A stretch of 64,000 nt of DNA, taken from positions 1-64,000 of the forward strand of contig DWUU01000022.1 of assembly GCA_019120575.1 (NCBI GenBank). The letters run 5' to 3'. The first letter of the stretch is position 1. Every line of letters starts with the position of its first letter. The stretch comes from Candidatus Mediterraneibacter quadrami (GTDB taxonomy: Bacteria > Bacillota > Clostridia > Lachnospirales > Lachnospiraceae). Under the pieces are notes generated by a model, which was not told where the DNA came from, ran no database searches, and saw only the letters and a list, made by a program, of their open reading frames with translations. This document shows positions 1-9,436 of the stretch, in pieces. Made by a program: the position numbers and the translations under genes.

Positions 1-286
1 GAGTATCGATGATGTTGATACGATGCTCGAGCGCACCCGGCTTCGGTTTTGTCTTCTCTTCAAGAGTCCAGTGACATGTCGTAGCGGCTGAAGTGATCGT
101 GATACCACGCTCCTGCTCCTGCTCCATCCAGTCCATGGTGGCAGTACCTTCGTGAGTATCACCGATCTTGTAGTTAACACCGGTATAGTAGAGAATACGC
201 TCTGTCAGCGTTGTCTTACCCGCATCGATATGCGCCATGATACCGATATTCCTGGTTCTGTCTAATGGATATTCTCTTCCAGCCAT
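1..286 (-). CDS. fusA: Elongation factor G, N-terminal part (cut by window edge)
   Basis: This is the start of EF-G, the cytoplasmic GTPase that moves tRNAs and mRNA through the ribosome after peptide bond formation. About 95 codons are visible, and the rest lies beyond position 1. The P-loop AHIDAGKT sits at residues 18-25 and the switch I motif RGITI near residue 60, both typical of EF-G rather than EF-Tu. The ATG at 286 follows an AAGGAGAG-type ribosome binding site. It is the third gene of a str-type operon behind rpsL and rpsG. No tuf gene is visible. Confidence 0.97.
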   Translation of the reverse strand, partial: MAGREYPLDRTRNIGIMAHIDAGKTTLTERILYYTGVNYKIGDTHEGTATMDWMEQEQERGITITSAATTCHWTLEEKTKPKPGALEHRINIIDT

Positions 287-308
287 AATTACTCTCCTTA
301 ATATGGTA

Positions 309-416
309 GTTCTTCGAGACCAGGCTCGATAATACCTTGCCAAGTGTTCACTGCATCGCCAGGTTCCGAAGAACAGGCTTCGCACTAGATTCGATAATAC
401 CTCATCAAGTGCTCTA
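309..416. repeat. Hairpin cassette, copy A (rpsG-fusA gap)
   Basis: This gap holds two adjacent foldback elements. One is bounded by GTTCTTCG (309-316) and CGAAGAAC (367-374). The other, 379-416, has GCACT/AGTGC ends. The second element matches 1065-1102 in the rpsL-rpsG gap at 33 of 38 positions, and a further related stretch lies inside the first element (about 324-350). On the transcript each cassette comes directly after a ribosomal protein stop codon. Function is unknown; it could be a processing or regulatory RNA structure, or a dispersed palindromic repeat. Confidence 0.7.
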
Positions 417-420
417 GCCT

Positions 421-921
<501 letters not shown>

Positions 922-1014
922 TTAAACCGGGATTAATTCATCGGTACTCACATGTGTCTCTCTATGGAATCGTTTAGCATGTGCTCGCGGCCGCGGGACT
1001 GTATTCATATAGAT

Positions 1015-1102
1015 GTTCGGCTCGCTAAGCTCGAAAGAACCTCGCTAAGCTCTGCCGAACTAAGTTCGCACTAGGCTCGATAACACCTCGCCAAGTGCTC
1101 TA
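1015..1102. repeat. Hairpin cassette, copy B (rpsL-rpsG gap)
   Basis: This has the same two-part plan as the rpsG-fusA gap. The first foldback is bounded by GTTCGGC (1015-1021) and GCCGAAC (1054-1060) and contains the direct repeat CTCGCTAAGCTC twice. A GCACT/AGTGC hairpin at 1065-1102 follows. The second part is 33/38 identical to 379-416. The rest of this 270-base gap also contains a CCGGTT/AACCGG palindrome near 926-938 and a GC-rich palindrome near 986-995. Confidence 0.7.
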
Positions 1103-1163
1103 CTTAATCCGCAACCTTACGATAATCATAGTTCTGTTTGTGATACGATATTTAACACTTTAG

Positions 1164-1586
1164 TTACTTTTTAGCGTCTTTCGGTCTCTTAGCGCCGTAT
1201 TTTGAACGCGCCTGACGTCTCTTTGCAACGCCTGCCGTATCCAGTGTACCACGGATGATGTGGTATCTTGTACCGGGCAGGTCCTTAACTCTACCGCCGC
1301 GGATCATAACAACGCTATGCTCCTGCAGGTTGTGTCCTTCGCCCGGGATGTAGCTTGTTACTTCGATTCCGTTGGAAAGACGAACTCTGGCGATCTTTCT
1401 CAGAGCTGAGTTAGGCTTCTTCGGTGTAGCAGTCTTAACAGCTGTGCAGACACCTCTCTTCTGCGGTGAAGATGTGTTCGTCGCACGCTTTTTCAGAGAG
1501 TTAAATCCTTTCTGAAGTGCCGGTGCTGTAGACTTTTTCTCAGAAGTCTGACGTCCTTTTCTAACTAACTGGTTAAATGTTGGCAT
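1164..1586 (-). CDS. rpsL: 30S ribosomal protein S12
   Basis: S12 is the decoding-centre protein of the small subunit and the classical site of streptomycin-resistance mutations. The 140-residue product starts [12 protein letters not shown] and carries the conserved [11 protein letters not shown] stretch and the [11 protein letters not shown] loop, with wild-type lysine at the usual resistance position. It ends in a basic tail. The ATG at 1586 follows AGGAGGTGAAAAGG. It is the first gene of the str operon and has its own promoter near 1711-1739, so the operon is not simply an extension of rpoBC here. Confidence 0.98.
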   Translation of the reverse strand: MPTFNQLVRKGRQTSEKKSTAPALQKGFNSLKKRATNTSSPQKRGVCTAVKTATPKKPNSALRKIARVRLSNGIEVTSYIPGEGHNLQEHSVVMIRGGRVKDLPGTRYHIIRGTLDTAGVAKRRQARSKYGAKRPKDAKK

Positions 1587-1710
1587 TCCTTTTCACCTCC
1601 TATGAATTATTCGTTTCCCTGCCGCTTATGCGAAAGGGGGCTGCGGATCATCTTGTCGATATCCTTTTGGGCGCACAAAAAGAGCAGTGCCTTTTCGTGC
1701 ACGCTAAAAT

Positions 1711-1739
1711 AGTTTATTACGTTTAAATTGGGATGTCAA
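1711..1739 (-). promoter_or_regulatory. Promoter of the rpsL-rpsG-fusA operon
   Basis: On the minus strand there is a TTGACA -35 box (1734-1739) and a TAAACT -10 box (1711-1716) with a 17-base spacer. The roughly 115-base leader that follows contains a GCACGAAAAG/CTTTTTGTGC foldback before the rpsL ribosome binding site. Confidence 0.75.
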
Positions 1740-1761
1740 GGGATTTTACACGGATTTTATC

Positions 1762-1802
1762 AGAAAAAGGGCGGATATCCCGCAAAAACCGGATATCCGT
1801 CC
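1762..1802 (-). terminator. Terminator after the cysteine-synthase gene
   Basis: A stem is formed by the GGACGGATATCC and GGATATCCGCCC arms (1769-1802) and is followed on the minus strand by TTTTTCT. It ends transcription from the 1815-2744 gene just before the str promoter region. Confidence 0.8.
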
Positions 1803-1814
1803 CCGTTTATACTC

Positions 1815-2744
1815 TTACTCTTCAAAAAGCGGCGTGGAAAAATACCGTTCCGCCGTGTCCGGCAGCACCGTCACGACCGTTTTCCCTTCGCCCAGCTTCC
1901 GCGCCAGCTTGATCGCCGCCGCCACATTCGTGCCGGAGGAAATGCCGCACATAATGCCTTCTTTTGCCGCCAGGTCGCGGGACGTCTGGATCGCCTCTTC
2001 ATCCGTCACAATGCAGATGTCATCGTAGATCTCTGTGTTCAGGATGGCCGGGATCAGGCCGTCGCCTATGCCCATCTGAAGATGGGTGCCGATGGATCCG
2101 CCCGAGAGGATGGCCGCATGCTCCGGCTCCACCGCCCAGATCTCCATGTGGGGATTCTTCTCTTTGAGCACCTCGCCGATGCCGGTGATGGTGCCGCCGG
2201 TCCCGATGCCGGAACAGAATCCGTCGATCGGGCAGTCCGCCTGCTCCAGGATCTCGATCGCCGTCTGTGACCGGTGCACCGCCGGGTTCGCCGGGTTCTC
2301 AAACTGCTGAGGCACGAAGACCCGGGGATCTTCTTCTGCCATCTTAAGCGCCGTATTCAGGCACTCCTCGATACACTCGCCGATATTGCCGGCGTCGTGG
2401 ACCAGGACCACCTCCGCGCCGTAGTGCTTCATCAGTTTGCGCCGCTCCTCGCTGACCGAATCCGGCATAATGATCCGGGTGTGGTATCCACGCACCGCTC
2501 CGACAAGCGCCAGGCCGATGCCCTGATTGCCGCTGGTCGGCTCTACGATGATGGTATCCTCTCTGATCAGGCCCTTTTCTTCTGCGTCGCGGATCATATT
2601 GTAGGCTGTCCTCGTCTTGATGGAGCCGCCCACATTGAGTCCTTCAAATTTTACAAGGATCTGCGCGCTGCCCGGCTCCGCCATGCGGCCAAGCCGGATC
2701 AGCGGCGTATTTCCCATTGCTTCAAGAATATTATTGCAGATCAC
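1815..2744 (-). CDS. cysK: Cysteine synthase-family PLP enzyme
   Basis: This is a fold-type II PLP enzyme of the O-acetylserine sulfhydrylase family (about 309 residues, the usual length), expected to make cysteine from an activated serine and sulfide. GNTPLIRL lies at residues 11-18, the PLP lysine at residue 43 in GGSIKTR, and the substrate loop TSGNQG at 70-75. Canonical CysK has SVKDR and TSGNTG, so this is a divergent subgroup and could instead be a related beta-replacement enzyme. The GTG at 2744 is preferred because it gives the normal N-terminus; an upstream start would run into proS. The ribosome binding site is weakly spaced, so the start is uncertain. It lies 29 bases downstream of proS. 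Confidence 0.85.
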   Translation of the reverse strand: MICNNILEAMGNTPLIRLGRMAEPGSAQILVKFEGLNVGGSIKTRTAYNMIRDAEEKGLIREDTIIVEPTSGNQGIGLALVGAVRGYHTRIIMPDSVSEERRKLMKHYGAEVVLVHDAGNIGECIEECLNTALKMAEEDPRVFVPQQFENPANPAVHRSQTAIEILEQADCPIDGFCSGIGTGGTITGIGEVLKEKNPHMEIWAVEPEHAAILSGGSIGTHLQMGIGDGLIPAILNTEIYDDICIVTDEEAIQTSRDLAAKEGIMCGISSGTNVAAAIKLARKLGEGKTVVTVLPDTAERYFSTPLFEE

Positions 2745-2773
2745 TGTTGTCGCCAAACCTTTCTGAAACTGAA

Positions 2774-4216
2774 TTAATATGCTCTTCCCCAGTATACCAT
2801 GTGCTTCGCCGGTTTCCCGCAGCATACGCACACATCGGAGAGATGTTCTTCCTCCATCGGGATGCACCGGGATGTCACGCCGCCGGTCTGAGCCTTGATC
2901 TCATCCTCGCACGCTTCCTCTCCGCACCACATGGCTTTCACAAATCCCTTCTTATTCTGAACCGCGTCTTTCATCTCATCCATGGTGGTCGCTTCGCTGA
3001 TGTGGTCCTCAAGGAATGCTTTCGCCTTCGCATAGAGGTCTTTCTGGATCGTCTCAAGGATCTCGCCCAGCTTCGTGGTGATCTCGTCGATGTTAACCAC
3101 AATCTTCTCTCGTGTATCGCGGCGAACCACTACAACCTGGCCGTTTTCGATATCCTTCGGTCCGATCTCAATACGGGTCGGGATGCCCAGCATCTCCTGC
3201 TCGCTGAACTTCCATCCCGGGCTCTTCTCGGAATCATCGATCTTCGCGCGGTAGCCTGCCGTCTTCAGTACGTCGAGCAGTTCGTTCGCCTTGTCGAGCA
3301 CGCCTTCCTTGTGCTGTGCGATCGGGATGACCCTCGTCTGGACCGGCGCGATCCTCGGCGGCAGCACCAGACCGCTGTCATCGCCGTGCACCATGATGAT
3401 GGCTCCGATGATTCTGGTGGACAGGCCCCATGACGTCTCATATACGCTGTGAAGCTCATTGTTCTTATCCGCATATTTGATGTTAAATGCATCCGGGAAC
3501 GCATTTCCGAAGAAATGACTGGTCGCGGACTGCAGCGCCTGGCCGTCGTGCATCAGTGCTTCGATAGTGTAGGTGTCCTGCGCTCCGGCGAATTTCTCAC
3601 TCTCTGTCTTGCGTCCGGCAACAACCGGAATCGCCAGGTCTTCCTCTACAAAGCTCTTGTACACTTCCCACATCATCTTTGTGCGCTCTTCCGCTTCCTC
3701 ATAGGTTGCGTGGATCGTGTGGCCCTCCTGCCAGAGGAACTCTCTGGAGCGGAGGAACGGTCTTGTCGTCTTCTCCCATCTCAGCACGGAGCACCACTGG
3801 TTCCATACTTTCGGCAGATCGCGGTAGGACTGCACGGTCTTGCTCCACACATCGCAGAACAGTGTCTCGGATGTGGGGCGGATGCAGAAGCGCTCCTGCA
3901 GCGGCTCCATACCGCCGTGGGTTACCCATGCCACCTCCGGCGCAAAGCCTTCGATATGATCTTTCTCTTTCTGGAGCAGGCTCTCCGGGATCAGAACCGG
4001 AAGATATACATTTTCCACGCCTGTATCTTTAAACCTTTTATCAAGATCCGCCTGGATGTTCTCCCACAGGGCGTATCCGTTTGGCAGATAGTTCAGGCAT
4101 CCTTTTACGCCTGAGTAGTCGCACAGCTTTGCCTCACGGACAACATCCGTATACCACTGCGCGAAATCTTCGTCTCTTGAAGTGATCGACTGTACCAGTT
4201 TCTTTTCCTTAGCCAT
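2774..4216 (-). CDS. proS: Prolyl-tRNA synthetase, eukaryote/archaeal-type
   Basis: This class II aminoacyl-tRNA synthetase attaches proline to tRNA-Pro. The product is 480 residues, matching the short eukaryote/archaeal-type ProRS found in many Clostridia rather than the long bacterial type with an editing insertion. Recognisable parts are the N-terminal catalytic core with RPTSE (class II motif 2 region) and the anticodon-binding domain. The C-terminal zinc-binding-like region has Cys residues in WCGEEACE and CVCCGKP, and the terminal Tyr is typical of this type. The ATG at 4216 follows AAAGGAGAAG. A T-box leader upstream indicates control by uncharged tRNA, expected to be tRNA-Pro. Confidence 0.96.
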   Translation of the reverse strand: MAKEKKLVQSITSRDEDFAQWYTDVVREAKLCDYSGVKGCLNYLPNGYALWENIQADLDKRFKDTGVENVYLPVLIPESLLQKEKDHIEGFAPEVAWVTHGGMEPLQERFCIRPTSETLFCDVWSKTVQSYRDLPKVWNQWCSVLRWEKTTRPFLRSREFLWQEGHTIHATYEEAEERTKMMWEVYKSFVEEDLAIPVVAGRKTESEKFAGAQDTYTIEALMHDGQALQSATSHFFGNAFPDAFNIKYADKNNELHSVYETSWGLSTRIIGAIIMVHGDDSGLVLPPRIAPVQTRVIPIAQHKEGVLDKANELLDVLKTAGYRAKIDDSEKSPGWKFSEQEMLGIPTRIEIGPKDIENGQVVVVRRDTREKIVVNIDEITTKLGEILETIQKDLYAKAKAFLEDHISEATTMDEMKDAVQNKKGFVKAMWCGEEACEDEIKAQTGGVTSRCIPMEEEHLSDVCVCCGKPAKHMVYWGRAY

Positions 4217-4299
4217 CTTCTCTTCTCCTTTATCCTATTCTTAATACTGCTGATGCGTTCTCCTGTGCTCAGGGCCCGGCCGCGGGCCGTCACTATACA

Positions 4300-4561
4300 G
4301 CAAACAAGAACGCCGGGACATCCTCATGCCCCTCATACAAGGGACCGGATATCCCGGCGGTACCACCCTAATTAACCAAATGCCATCCGTTCTATACGGA
4401 AGCCCGGTTCTCTCTTTCGTCCTTAACGCGGACCGCACGCTGCATTTTCATGCAGAAGCTCCCGGGCCGGTTCTGTATGTTCCATGCACAAGGCTCGCAC
4501 CATCCGCCTTCTCTCTGCAGCATTTCTTCATATATACTAATCCCGTTCATCGCTGTTCGCA
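4300..4561 (-). promoter_or_regulatory. T-box leader of proS
   Basis: This leader RNA senses uncharged tRNA and controls read-through into proS. The antiterminator T-box sequence AGGGTGGTACC reads on the minus strand at 4359-4369. Stem I features precede it, including an AGAGAG bulge region and a GGTGCGAGCC-type apical loop. A CCG or CCC in the presumed specifier loop would fit proline, but the specifier was not assigned with certainty. The competing terminator is at 4301-4358. Confidence 0.92.
4301..4358 (-). terminator. T-box terminator hairpin of proS
   Basis: The stem arms are GCCGGGATATCC (4347-4358) and GGATGTCCCGGC (4312-4323), followed on the minus strand by GTTCTTGTTTG. It overlaps the T-box antiterminator, as expected for a transcription-attenuating leader. 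Confidence 0.85.
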
Positions 4562-4567
4562 ACTGTG

Positions 4568-4596
4568 ATTTTAACCGATAACATCCCGCATGTCAA
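4568..4596 (-). promoter_or_regulatory. Promoter of the proS T-box transcript
   Basis: TTGACA (4591-4596) and TAAAAT (4568-4573) on the minus strand with a 17-base spacer. Transcription would start near 4561, at the beginning of the T-box leader. Confidence 0.8.
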
Positions 4597-4623
4597 CCCA
4601 TGCCGGCTTTACCCGTGCGGCAT

Positions 4624-5766
4624 CTACCCGCGGATCTCCAGCAGCTTCGCCTTAAGCTCCTGCTCCATCTCCCTCAAGCCCTGCTCCGCCTCGGCGCGCT
4701 TCTGCCGGCCTTCCTGCTGGATCTGCATCACTTCATCCAGCGTGGAGATGAGGGATTCGTTGGTCGCCTTAAGCGTCTCCATATCCACAATGCCCCGCTC
4801 GGATTCTTTCGCCGTCTCCACGGTCGCCATCTTCAGCTTCTCCGCATTCTTCCGCAGAAGTTCATTGGTCATGTCCGTCACTTCCCGCTGGGCCGCGGCC
4901 GCCTGGGCGGAATGTTCCACTCCGAGGGCGAGCACCATCTGGCTCTTCCAGAGCGGGATCGTATTGACGATGGTGGACTGGATCTTCTCCACCATCTGCG
5001 TGTCATTGTTCTGCACCAGACGGATCTGGGGCGCGGTCTGGATAGAGATCATCCGGGTCAGTTCCAGGTCATGGATCTTCTTCTCAAACCTATTGCACTG
5101 ATTATCCAGATCCTTCGCCGCCTGGGCGTCCTCCGGAAGCCCTGACGCCTCAGCTCTGGCGAGAAGTTCTTTCAGCTGCGTCCCCCGCACTTCCGCCAGT
5201 TTCTTCTTCCCGGCGAGGATGTACATAGACAGTTCTTTAAAATAGGTCAGGTTCAGTTCATACATCTTATCGAGGAGCGCCGTATCTTTCATAAGCTGTA
5301 CCTGATGCTTTTCAAGCACTTTTACGATCTCATTGACGTTCGCCTCGGCTTTGGCATACTTCGCCTTCATAGACTCGATCTTGTTGGACGCCTTTTTAAA
5401 GATCCCGAAGATGCCTCCCTTCTCCTCGTCTTCGTCAAACCCTTTCAGCTCTGTGACAACGTCGCTTAACAGGCCGCCCACCTCGCCCAGATCTTTGGAG
5501 CGCACATTGTCAAGCGCATCCTCTGAGAAGTCCGCCATCTTTTTCTGGGTCCCCGCGCCGTACTGGAGCACCATGGCGGAATTGGTCAGATCGATCTGCT
5601 GTGCGAATGCGTCCACCATCTTCCGCTCTTCATCTGTCAGAATACTCTCGTCAAGCGCCGATTCTTTCTTTTCGGCTTCCACCGGCGGCTGTTTCTCCTC
5701 CGGCGCCCCGAACGGGTCCAGTGTCAGTGTGGGAGCTGTGCTTACATCCTGAAAATCATTGTTCAT
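4624..5766 (-). CDS. telA: Toxic anion resistance protein, TelA/KlaA family
   Basis: The product is a soluble, almost wholly helical protein of 380 residues, the usual size for the TelA (tellurite resistance) family. After an acidic, low-complexity N-terminus of about 45 residues come long helices rich in Glu, Lys and Ala, including the family-typical IQTAPQIRLVQNND region and the IPLWKSQM segment near residue 270. The family was named for tellurite resistance but its chromosomal role is unclear; a link with the cell envelope or stress is often suggested. It follows an XpaC-like gene by 61 bases and shares its promoter, a pairing common in Firmicutes. Confidence 0.92.
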   Translation of the reverse strand: MNNDFQDVSTAPTLTLDPFGAPEEKQPPVEAEKKESALDESILTDEERKMVDAFAQQIDLTNSAMVLQYGAGTQKKMADFSEDALDNVRSKDLGEVGGLLSDVVTELKGFDEDEEKGGIFGIFKKASNKIESMKAKYAKAEANVNEIVKVLEKHQVQLMKDTALLDKMYELNLTYFKELSMYILAGKKKLAEVRGTQLKELLARAEASGLPEDAQAAKDLDNQCNRFEKKIHDLELTRMISIQTAPQIRLVQNNDTQMVEKIQSTIVNTIPLWKSQMVLALGVEHSAQAAAAQREVTDMTNELLRKNAEKLKMATVETAKESERGIVDMETLKATNESLISTLDEVMQIQQEGRQKRAEAEQGLREMEQELKAKLLEIRG

Positions 5767-5827
5767 CCTGTCTTCCTCCGTTTCTGAATCCTGTGTCTGA
5801 TCTGTTTTCTGTCAAAACCGCCTTCTG

Positions 5828-7099
5828 TCACGGCTTTCCGCCTGTACTCTTCAGGCCGTCCTCTGTCAGTCCTTCCTGGGCCAGCATAGTCTCCAGCACG
5901 GAGATGTCCGAGGACAGATCCCACGCTGTATCCTGGAACAGGTCGTCCAGCAGTTTTTCAAATGCAACATTTAATGTATCGATCGTTTTTTCGATCTCCT
6001 TCTTTGAGGAGATGATATTTTCCCCCTGCACCGGCTGGGCGTCCAGATCCTCATACGCATCCAGCAGCTTGACCGTTGTGGGCAGGTAATATTCCATCAG
6101 CTTCCGGATATCGTCGACTGATTCCGGATGCTCCTCCACCCGGTCAAAGATCCGGTCCACCAGCATCTCCATCCGGGAGATCTTCGCCGAGATCTCTTCG
6201 CCCGGGATCGCGTCATTGGCCGCCCGGATCTTCTTCACATACTCATCCCCGGCCTGTACGACCTTCTGCACCTCCGGGGAAAGCTTTGAGAATTCCTGAC
6301 GCTGCCGCTCTGCCGCCGCATCCCGCTCCGCTTTCTCCCGCTTCGTCCGGTCCATCAGGTCCTCATACTGCTGATAAGCTTCTTCGCTGGTCATCAGGCA
6401 GGACTCCTGTTCATCCAGATGTCCATGGATGAACCAGCCTTTGCGGATCATTTTCTTCAGGTCCTTTACCACCGCTTTCACGGAACGCCCGGTCTTCTGC
6501 GCCAGCTCCTTCACGTCACAGTATTCCCGGTCTTCCAGGGCTTTCACATATTTTCTGAAACGTCCCACAGAGCAGGCCATATTCGTACCGGCCAGCGCCA
6601 TCCCGACAAAAGCCAGGCCGAAGAGCCCGAAGACCGCCATCCCGGCTTTCAGCGCGGTACTCCAGCCTGTGACGGCCGCCCCCAGTCCGAGGAAGAGCAG
6701 GAACGCCAGCGCGCCCGCCGTAAAAATGTATCCGGTCACCGCGAGGAAGATCCCGCCGATCCGCGCGGACGTGCCTTTCAGGTAGAGCAGCTTCTTCGCC
6801 GGCGTCGCCCCGCCCTGACGGTCAGCTTCCCCCGGTGCCGCATGCTGTGCGCTGCTATTCCCTCGTACACTTGAGCCGAATACGCTCTCCATATCCACGC
6901 CTGCCGCCCCTCGTGCCATATTGTCATCCTTCTGTCGGTACCATCCGCCGGTTTTCACGCCCCGGGACACACTGTCCATAGCTTTCCCGATAGTATCCGA
7001 CACTGTCTGATTTAATCTGCTGAAGTCCTGACTGTCCACAGCATTCTGAATTGTCCTGCGGATCTCGTCGCCGAACCGTTCCCAGTCATTATTGATCAT
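5828..7099 (-). CDS. XpaC-like protein (5-bromo-4-chloroindolyl phosphate hydrolysis family)
   Basis: A membrane-associated protein of about 423 residues. The first 95 residues are polar. Then come two or three hydrophobic segments (roughly residues 110-170), a short winged-helix-like stretch around DVKELAQKTGRSVKAVVKDLKK, and a long helical C-terminus matching the XpaC family (near KISRMEMLVDRIF and YYLPTTVKLLDAY). The family name comes from a Bacillus gene affecting X-phos hydrolysis; no catalytic residues are evident. ATG at 7099 was chosen over TTG at 7105 for its spacing to GAGAGGG. The gene is upstream of telA in one transcription unit. Confidence 0.85.
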   Translation of the reverse strand: MINNDWERFGDEIRRTIQNAVDSQDFSRLNQTVSDTIGKAMDSVSRGVKTGGWYRQKDDNMARGAAGVDMESVFGSSVRGNSSAQHAAPGEADRQGGATPAKKLLYLKGTSARIGGIFLAVTGYIFTAGALAFLLFLGLGAAVTGWSTALKAGMAVFGLFGLAFVGMALAGTNMACSVGRFRKYVKALEDREYCDVKELAQKTGRSVKAVVKDLKKMIRKGWFIHGHLDEQESCLMTSEEAYQQYEDLMDRTKREKAERDAAAERQRQEFSKLSPEVQKVVQAGDEYVKKIRAANDAIPGEEISAKISRMEMLVDRIFDRVEEHPESVDDIRKLMEYYLPTTVKLLDAYEDLDAQPVQGENIISSKKEIEKTIDTLNVAFEKLLDDLFQDTAWDLSSDISVLETMLAQEGLTEDGLKSTGGKP

Positions 7100-7141
7100 A
7101 TCCAAACCCTCTCTTCATGCGCCGTCTCATGCGTAAAAGAC

Positions 7142-7170
7142 TTGACCTCAAAATCATTCTGTATGATAAT
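7142..7170 (+). promoter_or_regulatory. Promoter of the RluA-family gene
   Basis: TTGACC (7142-7147), a 17-base spacer and GATAAT (7165-7170). Its presumed start site lies inside the -10 box of the opposing xpaC promoter. Confidence 0.6.
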
Positions 7171-7171
7171 C

Positions 7172-7200
7172 AGTTTATCCGTCAGACATGGAAAAGTCAA
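7172..7200 (-). promoter_or_regulatory. Promoter of the xpaC-telA unit
   Basis: On the minus strand TTGACT (7195-7200) and TAAACT (7172-7177) with a 17-base spacer. The two -10 boxes of the facing promoters are separated by one base. Confidence 0.6.
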
Positions 7201-7229
7201 GAAAACACAGGACATCAGAGGAGTTTGTT

Positions 7230-7880
7230 ATGCGCCCGGAAATTGATTCCATTATCATATATGAAGACGCGCACATCATCGTCTGCCGTAAGCCGGCAGG
7301 CATCCCGACACAGACCGCCCGGATCGGCACGCCGGATATGGTGTCAATGCTGAAGACCCACCTTGCCCCCTCGTCTGAGGGCGAACCTTATCTCGCCGTT
7401 ATCCACCGCCTGGATCAGCCGGTGGAAGGACTGCTCGTGTTCGCAAAAACGCCTGCTGCCGCCAGGGAACTGAACCGGCAGCTCACCACGTCCGGATTCG
7501 GGAAATATTACCGGGCCGTTGTGCAAGGCGTCCCGGAGCCGGCCGAGGGCACGCTGGAGGATTATATGGTAAAAGACGGGCGCACCCACACATCGCGGAT
7601 CTGTGATAAAAATACACCCGGCGCAAAATCCGCCCGGCTCCACTACCGGGTAGAGAAGATTTACAGGGATTCCGATCCGGCCACCTCACTGGTAAAGATA
7701 AAACTGGATACCGGCCGGCACCATCAGATCCGCGTCCAGATGGCCCACATCGGATGCCCGCTTGCGGGCGACCGGAAGTACGGGGATCAGAAAAGCACAG
7801 GTCATCTCAGACTCTGCGCCTGCCGTCTTGAATTTATACATCCTGCCACACAAAAAGACATGGTGTTTGAACTGTCTTAA
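7230..7880 (+). CDS. RluA-family pseudouridine synthase
   Basis: This enzyme isomerises uridine to pseudouridine in rRNA or tRNA. It is a compact 216-residue member with only the catalytic domain and no S4 RNA-binding domain. HRLD is at residues 59-62 with the catalytic Asp62, followed by GLLVFAKT, and the C-terminal GRHHQIRVQMAHIG motif is intact. ATG 7230 follows AGAGGAG at good spacing; the longer reading from 7188 lacks a ribosome binding site. The RNA target cannot be told from sequence. It is a monocistronic plus-strand gene ending in a shared terminator. Confidence 0.9.
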   Translation: MRPEIDSIIIYEDAHIIVCRKPAGIPTQTARIGTPDMVSMLKTHLAPSSEGEPYLAVIHRLDQPVEGLLVFAKTPAAARELNRQLTTSGFGKYYRAVVQGVPEPAEGTLEDYMVKDGRTHTSRICDKNTPGAKSARLHYRVEKIYRDSDPATSLVKIKLDTGRHHQIRVQMAHIGCPLAGDRKYGDQKSTGHLRLCACRLEFIHPATQKDMVFELS

Positions 7881-7914
7881 AAACCGCCGCACCTTATCAG
7901 GCACGACGGTTTTT
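7879..7914. terminator. Bidirectional terminator
   Basis: The AAAAACCGCCG and CGACGGTTTTT arms give a stem with T runs on both strands. It can end the pseudouridine synthase gene on the plus strand and the glgCD-spoVG side on the minus strand. Confidence 0.8.
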
Positions 7915-7967
7915 ACTCTTCCATATTCACTTTTCCCTTTTATACGGCTTACGACGCCGCTTCGACT

Positions 7968-8255
7968 TTACATCTCATCCACTACAGCCAGCTCGTCCTC
8001 TTCCAGCGCTTCCTCGTATTTTCCGAGGATTGTTGTCTGAATCCGCTCCCTCGTGGCGGTGTTGATCGGGTGTGCGATATCACGGTATTCGCCGTCCAGT
8101 GCCTTCTTGCTCGGCATCGCGATAAAAAGTCCTTTTTCTCCTTCGATGACCTTGATATCGTGAACAACGAACTCGTCGTCGATCGTGATCGATACCACGG
8201 CTTTCAATTTCCCTTCTTTCGCAACTTTGCGAACACGTACATCTGTGATCTGCAT
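7968..8255 (-). CDS. spoVG: SpoVG family regulatory protein
   Basis: SpoVG is a small dimeric nucleic-acid-binding protein. It influences asymmetric septation and gene expression in Bacillus and other Firmicutes and is also found in non-sporulating species. The 95-residue product starts [11 protein letters not shown] and has the conserved FIAMPSKK and HPINTATRE segments, with an acidic C-terminus. ATG 8255 follows AGAAAGGAGACC. It lies 62 bases downstream of glgD and may be co-transcribed with glgC-glgD; no clear separate promoter was seen. Confidence 0.96.
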   Translation of the reverse strand: MQITDVRVRKVAKEGKLKAVVSITIDDEFVVHDIKVIEGEKGLFIAMPSKKALDGEYRDIAHPINTATRERIQTTILGKYEEALEEDELAVVDEM

Positions 8256-8317
8256 ATCCCAGGTCTCCTTTCTCTATTGCATTACTTCCCGGGGCCTGTT
8301 CTTATCAGTCAAAATAC

Positions 8318-9436
8318 TCATAATGCATATCGTTCATTCTTTTCAACTACAACTTTCACACCATTTTCTCCGACGTGCCTTGTGTTCGCCCTGATGGTAT
8401 CACGGCTCTCTACGATACAGTTCTCAATGTAAGTATTGTCTCCAAGGTATACATCGTTCAGAATAATGGAATTCTTTATCACACAGTTATTGCCGACAAA
8501 TACTTTTTTAAAAATCACGGAATTTTCCACTGTTCCGTTGATAATGCTTCCGCTGCCTACAAGGCTGTTCTTCACGACCGCGCCCGGGTTATATTTTGCC
8601 GGCGGCTGGTCGCTGACCTTTGAATAGACGCTTGGAAGCTCTCTGAAAAAGTAAGTGCGCACTTCCGGCTTCAGGAAATCCATATTCGTCCGATAATACG
8701 CGTCTACTGTTGAAATGTTGCTCCAGTAACTGTTTATTTTATAACCGTATATCTTTTTCAGGTTCTTATACCGGATCAGGATATCAGTTACAAAATCATG
8801 TCTCTCTTCCTCCGCACAGTGTTCGATCAGATCGATCAGCTGTCTTCTGCGGATCACATAGATGCCGGTGGATACGGTATGCGAATTCGCCACCATCGGC
8901 TTTTCCTCAAATTCTTCGATCCTTGCGGACTCATTCATCCGGACCGTGCCGAATCTCGTGGCGTCCTCGTTTGATCCGAGTTCCTTGCACACAACGGTAA
9001 TGTCCGCCTTCTTGGCAATGTGGTATTCCAGGACCTTGTTATAATCCAGCTTGTACACCGCGTCGCCGGATGTAATGATCACATACGGCTCATGGCATTT
9101 CCGCAGGAAATCCAGGTTCTGGTAAATGGCGTCCGCCGTTCCTCTGTACCAGTATCCGTTGTCAGCGGTGATCGTCGGCGTAAATACATAGAGGCCGCCC
9201 TGTTTTCTTCCGAAATCCCACCACTTGGATGAATTCAGGTGTTCATTCAGCGATCTGGCATTGTACTGGGTCAGCACGGCAACCTTCTGGATATGGGAAT
9301 TCGTCATGTTGCTCAGTGCAAAATCAATGGCGCGGTAGCTGCCGGCAACCGGCATGGCCGCTACGGCTCTCTTCTGAGTCAGTTCATGCATCTTCCTGCT
9401 GTTTCCGCCCGCTAAAATAATTCCTACTGCTCTCAT
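8318..9436 (-). CDS. glgD: GlgD, regulatory-type subunit of glucose-1-phosphate adenylyltransferase
   Basis: Partner of GlgC in ADP-glucose synthesis for glycogen. At 372 residues it has the nucleotidyltransferase fold followed by a left-handed beta-helix region with hexapeptide-like repeats. The nucleotide-binding motif is degenerate ([10 protein letters not shown] instead of the GGQGSRL seen in GlgC), as expected for GlgD, which in Firmicutes raises GlgC activity rather than catalysing well alone. Its ATG overlaps the glgC stop codon by four bases, suggesting coupled translation. No other glycogen genes are in the window. Confidence 0.95.
   Translation of the reverse strand: MRAVGIILAGGNSRKMHELTQKRAVAAMPVAGSYRAIDFALSNMTNSHIQKVAVLTQYNARSLNEHLNSSKWWDFGRKQGGLYVFTPTITADNGYWYRGTADAIYQNLDFLRKCHEPYVIITSGDAVYKLDYNKVLEYHIAKKADITVVCKELGSNEDATRFGTVRMNESARIEEFEEKPMVANSHTVSTGIYVIRRRQLIDLIEHCAEEERHDFVTDILIRYKNLKKIYGYKINSYWSNISTVDAYYRTNMDFLKPEVRTYFFRELPSVYSKVSDQPPAKYNPGAVVKNSLVGSGSIINGTVENSVIFKKVFVGNNCVIKNSIILNDVYLGDNTYIENCIVESRDTIRANTRHVGENGVKVVVEKNERYAL

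Noticed and set aside
986..995. CGCGGCCGCG palindrome as a functional site
   Set aside because: A short GC palindrome in a gap already explained by hairpin cassettes; nothing else supports a specific role.
2745..2867. Longer N-terminus for the cysteine-synthase-family protein
   Set aside because: The extension overlaps the proS coding region by over 90 bases and adds residues not seen before the family N-terminus.
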